Assembly: GCA_024803745.1 (NCBI GenBank)
Contig: JANJXV010000261.1
Span: 312,501-376,500 of the forward strand
Reading direction: 5' to 3'
From: Megascapheus bottae
Taxonomy: Eukaryota; Chordata; Mammalia; Rodentia; Geomyidae
DNA: 64,000 bases
The notes under the pieces are model-generated. The model did not search any database and was not told the origin of the DNA. It worked only from the letters and a program-made list of their open reading frames with translations. The position numbers were made by a program, and so were the translations under genes. Position 1 is the first letter of the stretch, and each line of letters begins with the position of its first letter. Below are positions 11,940 to 24,379 of this stretch, in pieces.

Positions 11940-12060
11940 CCTAACCTTAATGCTAACCCTAACCCTAACCCTAAACTTTACCTTAACCCTAAACCTAACC
12001 CTAATCCTTACCCTAACCCTAACCCTAACACTTACCCTTTTCCTAACAGTAACCCTAAAC
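11940..12060. repeat. Type example of the ccttaatgctaaccc landmark module
   Basis: The word ccttaatgctaaccc (or aacttaatgc) recurs throughout the right 52 kb, for example near 12,470, 12,750, 13,290, 14,500, 15,697, 17,260, 18,050, 20,763, 25,098, 32,698, 34,268, 43,740, 48,092, 52,526 and 62,622. It is usually followed by ttaccttaacc, aacttaaccctaatcc and cttttcctaacac. It supplies the ATG of most plus-strand Leu-Thr frames, which explains why so many of them seem to start alike. Confidence 0.88.
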
Positions 12061-12305
12061 CTAATCCTAAACCTTAGCCATAACCTTACCCTAACCCTAA
12101 CCCTAACCCTAACCCTTACAGTTACCCTAACCCTAACCCTAAACCTAACCCTAAACCTAACCCTACCTCTAACCCTTACCCTTACCCTAAACCTAACCCT
12201 AACCCTAACCAAAACCCTAGCCCTTACCCTTACCCTAACCCTAACCCTAACCCTAACAATAACCTTAACCCTAACCCTAACCCTAACCTTAATTCTAACC
12301 CTAAA

Positions 12306-12338
<33 letters not shown>

Positions 12339-13039
12339 TACCCTCACCCTAACTTTAACCCAAACCCTAACCCTGAACCTAACCCTAACCCTAACCGTAA
12401 CCCTTGCCCTAACCCTAACCCTAACCCTAACCCTAAACCTTCCCATTACCGTAACCCTAACCCTAACCTTAATGCTAACCCTAACACTAACCCTAACCCT
12501 AACCCTAACCCTAATCCTTACCCTAACCCTAACCCTAACCCTAATCCTTAACCTTTCCCTAACCCTAACCCTAACCCTAACCATAAACATTACCCTTACC
12601 CTTACCCTAACCCTAAACCTAACCGTTACCCTAACCTTAACCCTAACCCTAATCCTAACCCTTAACTTACCCTAACCATAACCCTAAACCTAACCCTAAC
12701 CCTAACCCTAACCCTTACCCTTAACCTAACCCTAACCCTAACCCTAACCTTAATGCTAACCCTAAACCTTAGCCTTACTCTTACCCTAACCATAACCCTA
12801 ACCCTAACCCTAAATTTAACCATAACCCTAACCCTAAACCTTACCCTTACCCTAACCCTAAACCTAAACCTAACCCTAACCCTAACCCTAACCCTACCTC
12901 TAACCCTTACCCTTACCCTAAACCTAACCCTAACCCTAATCCTAACCCTACCACTTACCCTAACCCTAACCCTAACCCTAACCCTAACCCTTACCCTCAC
13001 CCTAACCCTAACCCTAACCCTAACCGAAACCCTAACCCT

Positions 13040-13100
13040 TACCCTTAGCCTAACCCTAACCCTAACGTTAACCGTAACCCTCAACATTACCCATACCCTA
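13040..13100. repeat. Type example of the cgttaaccgtaacc landmark module
   Basis: The words cttacccttagcc and aacgttaaccgtaaccc recur with gttaaccg at 13067, 17019, 21181, 23214, 28889, 33118, 34688, 44077, 46868, 49544, 50210, 52963, 55566, 55932, 57355 and 63934. Near copies have atgttaaccg (about 19,530 and 31,450), aggttaaccg (about 24,612 and 36,098) or aagttaaccg (about 58,922). It contains one of the rare CpG pairs and a GTTAAC site, making it a convenient marker of the higher-order unit. Confidence 0.88.
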
Positions 13101-14283
13101 ACCCTAACCCTAACCCTAACCCTTACTCTTACCCTAATCCTAACCCTAAACCTGACCCTTAAACTTACCCTAACCCTAACCGTTACCCTAACTCTGACCT
13201 TAACCCTAACCCTAACCCTGACTCCTAACCCTAACCCTAAACCCTACCCTAACCCTAACCCTTACCATTACCTCAACCTAACCCTAACCTTAATGCTAAC
13301 CCTAACACTAACCCTAACCATTACCCTAAGGCTAAACATTACCCTTAATCTTACCCTAACCCTAACCCTTACCCTAACCTTAACCCTAATCCTAACCCTT
13401 ACCCTTACCCTAACCCTAACCCTAAACTTAACCCTAAACCTAACCCTAATCCCAACCCTTACACTTAACCTAACCCTAACTCTAACCCTAGCCCTTACAT
13501 TTACCCTAACCCTAACCCTAACCCTAATCTTAAACCTAACGCTAACCCTAACCCTAACCCTTACCCTTATCTTAACCCTAACCCTAAATCTAACCCGAAC
13601 CCTAACCCTAACTCTAAACTTTACCCTAACCCTAACCTTAACCCTTACACTTACCCTAACCCTAACCTTAAACCTAACCCTAACCCTAACCCTAACCCTA
13701 ACCCTTACCTTTAAAATAACCCTAACCCTAACCTTAACCCCAACCCTAAACCCAACCCTAACCCTAAACCTAACGCTTACCCATAATCTAACCCTAACCC
13801 TAAGCCTAACACTAAAGCTATCCCTAACCCTAACCCTTACCCAAAACCTAACCCTAACCCTAACCCTTACCATTACCCTAAACCTAACCTTACTTCTAAC
13901 CCTAACACTAACCCGAACACTAACCCTTACCCTAAAACTAAACCTAACCCTTAGCCTAACCCTAACCCTAACCCTAAACTTAACCCTAACCCTAAGCCTA
14001 ACCCTAAACATTACTATTACCCTAACCCTAACCCTTACCCTAACCCTAACCCTAACCCTTATCCTAAACCTAACCCTAAACCTAACCTTAACCCTATACC
14101 TACCCTAACCCTAACCCTTACCCTAACACTAACCCTAACCCTAACCCTTACCCTTAGCCTGACCCTAACCCTAACCTTAACCCTAACCCTAACCCTAACC
14201 CGAACCCTTACTCTAACCCTAACCCTAACCCCAAACCTAACCCTAACCCTAACCCTAACCCTAAACCTTACCCTTACTCTAAC

Positions 14284-15480
14284 CTAACCCTAAACCTAAA
14301 CCTGACTCCTAACCCTAACCCTAACACTAACCCTTACCCTTACCCTAACCCTAACCCTTATCCTAAACCTAACCCTAACCCTAAATTTAACCCTAACCCT
14401 AACCCTGAACCTAACCCTAACCCTAACCCTAACCATTACCCTAACCCTAAACCTAAACCTAACCCTAACCCTTACCATTGCCCTAACCCTAACCCTAACC
14501 TTAATGCTAACCCTAACACTAACCCTAACCCTAACCCTAACCCTAATCCTTACCCTAACCCTAACCCTAATCCTTAACCTTTCCCTAACCCTAACCCTAA
14601 CCCTAACCTAAACATTACCCTTACCCTTACCCTAACCCCAAGCCTAACCATTACCCTAACATTAACTCTAACCCTAATCCTAACCCTTACCTTAACCTAA
14701 CCCTAACCCTAAACTGAACCGTAACCCTAACCCTAACCCTAACCCTAACCATTACCATTACCCTAACCCTAACCCTTACCCTAACCCTAACCCTTATCCT
14801 AAACCTAACCCTAACCCTAACCTTAACCCTAAACCTAACCCTAACCCTAACCCTTACACTACCCTAACCCTAAACCTAACCCTTACCCTTAGCCTAACCC
14901 TAACCCTAACCTTAACCCTAACCCTAAACCTAACCCTTACCCTTACCCTAACCCTAACCCTTACTCTAACCCTAACCCTAACCCCAAACCTAACCTTAAC
15001 CCTAACCCTAACCGTAAACCTTACCCTTACTCTAACCTAACTCTAAACCTAAACCTGATTGGTAACCCTAACCCTAACACTAACCCTTACCCTTACCCTA
15101 ACCCTAACCCTAAGCTTAACCCTAAACCTAACACTAACCCTAACCCTAACCCTTACCCTAACCCTAACCCTGAACCTCAACCTAACCCTTACCCTTACCC
15201 TTACCCTTACCCTTACCCTAATCCTAACCCTAAACCTAAACCAAATCCTTACCCTAACCCTAACCCTTATACTAACCTTAACCTTAACCCTAACCCTAAC
15301 CTTTACCCTTATCCTAACCCTAACCCTGAACCTAAACCTAACCCTAACCCTTACCCTTACCCTAACCCTAACCCTAACCTTAACCCTAACCCTAACCGTT
15401 ACCCTTACCCTAACCCTAACCGTAACCCTTACCCTAACCCTAACCCTAACCCTAACCCTAAACCTTACCCTTACTCTAAC
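14284..15480. repeat. About 1.19-kb tandem duplication in block A, copy 1
   Basis: The unit starts at the register break ctaacctaaccctaaacc. The ctgactc landmark sits at 14302 and again at 15499 (offset 1,197), and gattggtaacc sits at 15057 and again at 16242 (offset 1,185). The intervening sequence matches almost base for base, including ccttaatgctaac, cctaaacattaccc and actgaaccgtaacc words. Block C has a single copy of this unit. Confidence 0.88.
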
Positions 15481-16665
15481 CTAACCCTAAACCTAAACCT
15501 GACTCCTAACCCTAACCCTAACACTAACCCTTACCCTTACCCTAACCCTAACCCTTATCCTAAACCTAACCCTAACCCTAAATTTAACCCTAACCCTAAC
15601 CCTGAACCTAACCCTAACCCTAACCCTAACCATTACCCTAACCCTAACCCTAAACCTAACCCTAACCCTTACCATTAACCTAACCCTAACCCTAACCTTA
15701 ATGCTAACCCTAACACTAACCCTAACCCTAACCCTAACCCTAATCCTTACCCTAACCCTAACCCTAATCCTTAACCTTTCCCTAACCCTAACCCTAACCC
15801 TAACCTAAACATTACCCTTACCCTTACCCTAACCCTAAGCCTAACCATTACCCTAACATTAACTCTAACCCTAATCCTAACCCTTACCTTAACCTAACCC
15901 TAACCCTAAACTGAACCGTAACCCTAACCCTAACCATTACCATTACCCTAACCCTAACCCTTACCCTAACCCTAACCCTTATCCTAAACCTAACCCTAAC
16001 CCTAACCTTAACCCTAAACCTAACCCTAACCCTAACCCTTACACTACCCTAACCCTAAACCTAACCCTTACCCTTAGCCTAACCCTAACCCTAACCTTAA
16101 CCCTAACCCTAAACCTAACCCTTACCCTTACCCTAACCCTAACCCTTACTCTAACCCTAACCATAACCCCAAACCTAACCTTAACCCTAACCCTAACCAT
16201 AAACCTTACCCTTACTCTAACCTAACTCTAAACCTAAACCCGATTGGTAACCCTAACCCTAACACTAACCCTTACCCTTACCCTAACCCTAACCCTAAGC
16301 TTAACCCTAAACCTAACACTAACCCTAACCCTAACCCTTACCCTAACCCTAACACTGAACCTCAACCTAACCCTAACCCTTACCCTTACCCTTACCCTTA
16401 CCCTAATCCTAACCCTAAACCTAAACCTAATCCTTACCCTAACCCTAACCCTTATACTAACCTTAACCTTAACCCTAACCCTAACCTTTACCCTTATCCT
16501 AACCCTAACCCTGAACCTAAACCTAACCCTAACCCTTACCCTTACCCTAACCCTAACCCTAACCTTAACCCTAACCCTAACCGTTACCCTTACCCTAACC
16601 CTAACCCTAACCCTTACCCTAACCCTAACCCTAACCTTAATGCTAAACCTAACTCTAACCCTTAC
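15481..16665. repeat. About 1.19-kb tandem duplication in block A, copy 2
   Basis: This is the partner of 14,284 to 15,480, with landmark ctgactc at 15499 and gattggtaacc at 16242. In block B the corresponding pair of landmarks is only 653 bp apart (26693 and 27346), because roughly 540 bp are missing from the first unit there. Confidence 0.87.
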
Positions 16666-19600
16666 TTTAACCCTAAACTTAGCCCTAATCCTTACCCTAA
16701 ACCGAACCCTAACCCTTACACTTTTCCTAACACTAACCCTAACGCTAAACCTTACCCTTACCCTTACCCTAACCCTAACCCTAACCCTTACCGTTACCCT
16801 AACCCTAACCCTGAACCTAACCCTAACCCTAACCCTACCTCTAACCCTTACCCTTACCCTAAAACTAACCCTAACCCTAACCCTAACCCTAGCCCTTACC
16901 CTTACCCTAACCCTAACCCTAACCCTAACGAAACCCTAACCCTAACCCTTACCCACACCCTCAACCTCACCCTAATCCTAACCCTAACACTTACCCTTAG
17001 CCTAACCCTAAACCTAACGTTAACCGTAACCCTAAACCTTACCCTTACCCTAACCCTAACCCTAACCCTTACTCTTACCCTAATTCTAACCCTAAACCTA
17101 ACACTAAACCTTACCCTAACCCTAACCCTTACCCTAATCCTAAATTTAACCCTAACCCTAACCCTGAACCTAACCCTAACCCTAACCCTAACCATTACCC
17201 TAACCCTAACCCTAAACCTAACCCTAACCCTTACCATTGCCCTAACCCTAACCCTAACCTTAATGCTAACCCTAACACTAACCCTAACCCTAAACCTAAC
17301 CCTAATCCTTACCCTAACCCTAACCCTAATCCTTAACCTTTCCCTAAACCTAACCCTAACCATAACCCAAAACATTACCCTTACCCTTACCCTAACCCTA
17401 AGCCTAACCATAACCCTAACCTTAACTCTAACCCTAACCCTAACCCTAACCCTAACCTTAACCCTAACCCTAACCTTAACCCTTACCATAACCCTAACCC
17501 TAACCCTAAACCTTACCCTTACCCTAACCCTAACCCTAACCCTTACTCTAACCCTAACCCCAAACCTAACCCTAACCCTAACCCGAACCCTAAACCTTAC
17601 CCTTACTCTAACCTAACCCTAAACCTAAACCCTAACCCTAACACTAACCCTTACCCTTACCCTAACCATAACCCTAAGCTTAACCCTAAACCTAACACTA
17701 ACCCTAATCTAACCCTTACCCTAACCCTAACCCTAACCCTGAACCTAAACCTAACCCTAACCCTTACCCTTACCCTTACCCTAATCGTAACCCTAAACCT
17801 AACCCTAACCCTTACCCTAACCCTAACCCTTATACTAACCCTAACCTTAACCCTAAACCTAACCTTTACCCTTACCCTAACCTTAACCCTGAACCTAAAC
17901 CTAACCCTAACCCTTACCCTTACCCTAATCCTAACCCTAAACCTAACCCTAACCCTTACCCTAACCCTAACCCTAACCTTAACCCTAACCCTAAAAATTA
18001 CTCTTACCCTAACCCTAACCCCAACCCTTACCCTAACCCTAACCCTAACCTTAATGCTAACCCTAACCCTAAACCTAACCCTTACCTTAACCCTAAACTT
18101 AACCCTAATCCTTACCCTAACCCGAACCGTAACCCTTACCCTAACCTTAACCCTGAACCTAAACCTAACCCTAACCCTAACCCTTTTCCTAACACTAACC
18201 CTAACCCTAAACCTTGCCCTTACCCTAACCCTAACCCTAACCCTAACCCTAAACCTAACCCTACCTCTAACCCTTACCCTTACCCTAAACCTAACCCTAA
18301 CCCTAACCCTAACCCTAGCCCTTACCCGTACCCTAACCCTAACCCTAACCCTTACTCTAACCCTTACTCTAACCCTAACCCTAACCCTAACCCTAAACCT
18401 AACCGAAACCCTAACCCTAAACCTTACCCTTACCCTAACCCTAACCCTAACCCTAACCCTAACCCTAACCATAACCCTAAACCTAACCCTAACCCTAACC
18501 CTAACCCTAACCATTACCATTACCCTAACCCTAACCCTTACCCTAACCCTAACCCTAACCCTTATCCTAAACCTAACCCTAACACTAACCTTATCCCTAA
18601 CACTAACCCTAACCCTTACCCTAACCCTTACCCTTACCCTAACCATAACCCTAACCTTAACCCTTACCCTAAAACTACCCCTTACCCTTACCCTAACTCT
18701 AACCCTAACCCTTACTCTAACCAACCCTAACCCGAAACCTAACCCTAACCCTAACCCTAACCCTAAACCTTACCCTTACTCTAACCTAACCCTAAACCTA
18801 AACCTGACTCGTAACCCTAACCCTAACACTAACCTTTACCCTTACCATAACCCTAACCCTAAGCTTAACCTTAAACCTAACACTAACCCTAACCCTAACC
18901 CTTACCCTAACCCTAACCCTAACCCTGAACCTAAACCTAACGCTAACCCTTACCCTTACCCTTACCCTTACCATTACCCTAATCAACCCTAAACCTAAAC
19001 CTAATCCTTACCCTAATCCTAACCCTTATACTAACCCTAACCTTAACCCTAACCCTAACCTTTACCCTTACCCTAACCCTAACCCTGAACCTAAACCTAA
19101 CCCTAACCCTTACCCTTACCCTAAACCTAACCTTAACCTTAACCCTAACCCTAACAGTTACCCTTACCCTAACCCTAACCCTAACCCTTACTTTAACCCT
19201 AACCCTAACCTTAATGCTAACCCTAACCCTAACCCTTACCTTAACCCTAAACTTAACCCTAATCCTTACCCTAAACCGAACCCTAACCCTTACCCTTACC
19301 CTAACCCTAACCCTAACCCTAACCCTAACCCTACTTCTAACCCTTACCCTTACCCTAAACCTAACACTAACCCTAACCCTAACCCTAGCCCTTACCCTTA
19401 CCCTAACCCTAACCCTAACCCTACCCCTACCCCTAACATAAATCTAACCCTAACCCTTACCCACACCCTCACCCTTACCCTACTCCTAACCCTAACCCTA
19501 ACACTTACCCTTAGCCTAACCCTAACCCTAATGTTAACCGTAACCCTAAACCTTACCCTTACCCTAACCCTAACCCTAACCCTTACTCTTACCCTAATTC

Positions 19601-20321
19601 TAACCCTAAACCTAACCCTAAACCTTACCCTAACCCTAACCCTTACCCTAACCCTAAATTTAACCCTAACCCTAAGCCTGAACCTAACCCTAACCCTAAC
19701 ACTAACCATTACCCTACCCCTAACCCTAAACCTAACCCTAACCCTTACCATTGCCCTAACCCTAACCCTAACCTTAATGCTAACCCTAACACTAACCCTA
19801 ACCCTAACCCTACCCTGACCCTTACCCTAACCCTAACCCTAATCCTTAACCTTTCCCTAACCCTAACCCTAACCATAACCCTAAACATTACCCTTACCCT
19901 TACCCTAACCCTAAGCCTAACCATTACCCTAACCTTAACTCTAACCCTAATCCTAACCCTTACCTTACCCTAACCCTAACCCTAAACCTATCCCTAACCC
20001 TAACCCTAACCCTAACCCTAAACTTAACCCTAACTCTAAGCCTAACCCTAACCATTACCATTACCCTAACCCTAACCCTAACCCTAACCCTAACCCTTAG
20101 CCTAAACCTAACCCTAACCCTAAACTTAACCCTAACCCTAACCCTAACCCTAACACTTATCCTAACCCTAACCCTAACCATTATCCTTAGCCTAACCCTA
20201 ACCCTAACCCTAACCTTAACCCTAACCCTAACCCTAACCCTAACCCTTACTCTAATCCTAACCCTAATCCCAAACCTAACCCTAACCCTAACCCTAACCC
20301 TAAACCTTACCCTTACTCTAA

Positions 20322-21358
20322 CCTAACCCTAAACCTAAAACTGACTCCTAACCCTAACCCTAACACTAACCCTTATCCTTACCCTAACCCTAACCCTATG
20401 CTTAACCCTAAACCTAACACTAACCCTAACTCTAACCCTTACCCTGAACCTAAACCTAACCCTAACCCTTACCCTTACACTTACCCTTACCCTAATCCTA
20501 ACCCTAAACCTAACCCTAACCCTTACCCTAACCCTAACCCTTATACTAACCCTAACCTTAACCCTAACCCTAAACTTTACCCTTTCTCTAACCCTAACCC
20601 TGAACGTAAACCTAGCCCTAACCCTTACCCTTACCCTAATCCTAACCCTAAACCTAACCCTAACCCTTACCCTAACCCTAACCCTAACCTTAACCCTAAC
20701 CCTAACCATTACCCTTACCCTAACCCTAACCCCAAACCTTACCCTAACCCTAACCCTAACCTTAATGCTAACCCTAACCCTAACCCTAACCATTACCTTA
20801 ACCCTCAACTTAACCCTAATCCTTACCCTAACCCGAACCGTAACCCTTACCCTTTTCCTAACACTAACCCTAACCCTAAACCTTACCCTTACCCTTACCC
20901 TAACCCTAACCCTAACCCTAACCCTTACCTTTACACTAACCCTAACCCTACATCTAACCCTAACCCTACCTCTAACCCTTACCCTTACCCTAAACCTAAC
21001 CCTAAACCTAACCCTATCCCTAGCCCTTACCCTTACCCTAACCCTAACCCTAACCCTAACCCTAACCTTAACCCTAACACTAACCCTAACCCTAACTCTA
21101 ACCCTTACCCTCACCCTCACTCTTACCCTAATCCTAACCCTAACCGTAACACTTACCCTTAGCCTAACCCTAACCCTAACGTTAACCGTAACCCTAAACC
21201 TTACCCTTACCCTAACCCTAAACCTAACCCTTACTCTTACCCTAATTCTAACCCTAAACCTAACCCTAACCCTTACCCTAACCCTAACTCCTACCCTAAC
21301 CCTAAATTTAACCCTAACCCTAACCCTGAAACTAACCCTAACCCTAACCCTAACCCTT

Positions 21359-21389
<31 letters not shown>

Positions 21390-22342
21390 ATTTAACCCTA
21401 ACCCTAACCCTGAACCTAACCCTAACCCTAACCCTAATCCTTAACCTTTCCCTAACCCTAACCCTAATCCTAACCCCCTTACCCTTACACTAACCCTAAC
21501 CCTAACCGTTACCCTAACCTTAACCCTAACCCTAATCCAAACCCTTACCTTACCCTAACCCTAACCTAACCCTAACCCTAACCCTAACACTAAACTTTAC
21601 CCTAACCCTAACCCTAACCCTTACACTTACCCTAACCGTAACCTTAAACCTAACCCTAAACCTAACCCTAACCCTTACCTTTACAATAACCCTAACCCTA
21701 ACCTTAACCCCAACCCTAAACCCAACCCTAACCCTAACCCTAACGCTTACCCTTAATGTAACCCTAACCCTAACCCTAGTCCAAACCCTAACCTTTAACC
21801 TTACGCTAACCCTAACCCTAACACTAACACTAAACCTAGCCATAACCCTAAGGCTTACCCTAAAACTAACCATAAACCCTAAACCTAACCCTTACTCAAA
21901 ACCTAACCCTAACCCTAACCCTTACCATTACCCTAAACCTAACCCTACTTCTAACCCTAACAATAACCCTAACCCTAAACCTTACCCTAAACCTAACCCT
22001 AACCCTTAGCCAAACCCTAACCCGAAACTTAACCCTAACCCTAAGCCTAACCCTAACCATTACCATTACCCTAACCCTAACCCTTACCCTAACCCTAACC
22101 CTAACCCTTAGCCTAAACCTAACCCTGACTCTAACCTTAACCCTAACCCTAACCCTAAACCTTACCCTAACCCTAACCCTAACCCTAACCCTTACCCTTA
22201 GCCTAACCCTAACCCTAACATTAACCCTAACCCTAACCTTTACCCTTACCCTAACCCTAACCCTAACTCTTACTCTAACCCTAACCCTAACCCCAAACTA
22301 ACCCTAACCCTAACCCTAACCCTAAACCTTACCCTTACTCTA
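20322..22342. repeat. 2.03-kb tandem duplication in block A, copy 1
   Basis: The offset to copy 2 is 2,022 at the left edge (ctgactcc at 20341, gtgactcc at 22363). It becomes 2,033 after a small insertion upstream of ccctgaacc, and stays there (gttaaccg at 21181 and 23214). The pair shows only scattered differences, for example an acccgaaactt versus accctaaactt word near 22,020 and 24,053. Length 2,033 is not a multiple of 6. Confidence 0.9.
21660..21840. repeat. Type example of the ttacaataaccc module
   Basis: Ordered words are cctttacaataaccc, ttaaccccaaccc, taaacccaaccc, aacgcttaccctta, tccaaaccctaac, cctttaaccttacgc and cctagccataacc. Copies occur near 10,431 and 10,641, 13,710 (as tttaaaataaccc), 21,680, 23,713, 26,100, 35,185, 38,095 (partial), 41,450 and 41,650, 44,730, 50,700, 53,455 and 56,420. 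The module is about 150 to 200 bp and is the most sequence-complex element of the array. Confidence 0.85.
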
Positions 22343-24379
22343 ACCTAACCCTAAACCTAAAAGTGACTCCTAACCCTAACCCTAACACTAACCCTTATCC
22401 TTACCCTAACCCTAACCCTATGCTTAACCCTAAACCTAACAATAACCCTAACTCTAACCCTTACCCTAACCCTAACCCTGAACCTAAACCTAACCCTAAC
22501 CCTTACCCTTACACTTACACTTACCGTAATCCTAACCTAAACCTAACCCTAACCCTTACCCTAACCCTAACCCTTATACTAACCCTAACCTTAACCCTAA
22601 CCCTAAACTTTACCCTTTCTCTAACCCTAACCCTGAACGTAAACCTAGCCCTAACCCTTACCCTTACCCTAATCCTAACCCTAAACCTAACCCTAACCCT
22701 TACCCTAACCCTAACCCTAACCTTAACCCTAACCCTAACCATTACCCTTACCCTAACCCTAACCCCAAACCTTACCCTAACCCTAACCCTAACCTTAATG
22801 CTAACCGTAACCCTAACCCTAACCATTACCTTAACCCTAAACTTAACCCTAATCCTTACCCTAACCCGAACCGTAACCCTTACCCTTTTCCTAACACTAA
22901 CCCTAACCCTAAACCTTACCCTTACCCTTACCCTAACCCTAACCCTAACCCTAACCCTTACCTTTACACTAACCCTAACCCTACACCTAACCCTAACCCT
23001 ACCTCTAACCCTTACCCTTACCCTAAACCTAACCCTAAACCTAACCCTATCCCTAGCCCTTACCCTTACCCTAACCCTAACCCTAACCCTAACCCTAACC
23101 TTAACCCTAACACTAACCCTAACCCTAACCCTAACCCTTACCCTCACCCTCACCCTTACCCTAATCCTAACCCTAACCGTAACACTTACCCTTAGCCTAA
23201 CCCTAACCCTAACGTTAACCGTAACCCTAAACCTTACCCTTACCCTAACCCTAAACCTAACCCTTACTCTTACCCTAATTCTAACCCTAAACCTAACCCT
23301 AACCCTTACCCTAACCCTAACTCCTACCCTAACCCTAAATTTAACCCTAACCCTAACCCTGAAACTAACCCTAACCCTAACCCTAACCCTTACCCTAACC
23401 CTAACCCTTACCCTAACCCTAAATTTAACCCTAACCCTAACCCTGAACCTAACCCTAACCCTAACCCTAATCCTTAACCTTTCCCTAACCCTAACCCTAA
23501 TCCTAACCCCCTTACCCTTACACTAACCCTAACCCTAACCGTTACCCTAACCTTAACCCTAACCCTAATCCAAACCCTTACCTTACCCTAACCCTAACCT
23601 AACCCTAACCCTAACCCTAACACTAAACTTTACCCTAACCCTAACCCTAACCCTTACACTTACCCTAACCGTAACCTTAAACCTAACCATAAACCTAACC
23701 CTAACCCTTACCTTTACAATAACCCTAACCCTAACCTTAACCCCAACCCTAAACCCAACCCTAACCCTAACCCTAACGCTTACCCTTAATGTAACCCTAA
23801 CCCTAACCCTAGTCCAAACCCTAACCTTTAACCTTACGCTAACCCTAACCCTAACACTAACACTAAACCTAGCCATAACCCTAAGGCTTACCCTAAAACT
23901 AACCATAAACCCTAACCCTAACCCTTACCCAAAACCTAACCCTAACCCTAACCCTTACCATTACCCTAAACCTAACCCTACTTCTAACCCTAACAATAAC
24001 CCTAACCCTAAACCTTACCCTAAACCTAACCCTAACCCTTAGCCAAACCCTAACCCTAAACTTAACCCTAACCCTAAGCCTAACCCTAACCATTACCATT
24101 ACCCTAACCCTAACCCTTACCCTAACCCTAACCCTAACCCTTAGCCTAAACCTAACCCTAACTCTAACCTTAACCCTAACCCTAACCCTAAACCTTACCC
24201 TAACCCTAACCCTAACCCTAACCCTTACCCTTAGCTTAACCCTAACCCTAACATTAACCCTAACCCTAACCTTTACCCTTACCCTAACCCTAACCCTGAC
24301 TCTTAATCTAACCCTAACCCTAACCCCAAATCTAACCCTAACCCGAACCCTAACCCTAAACCTTACCCTTACTCTAACC
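22343..24379. repeat. 2.03-kb tandem duplication in block A, copy 2
   Basis: This is the partner of 20,322 to 22,342. It is also nearly identical to block B from about 33,850 to 35,870 (offset 11,474 through 35,573), so this copy is the one most like B. It ends at the next ctgactc landmark, at 24398. Confidence 0.9.
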
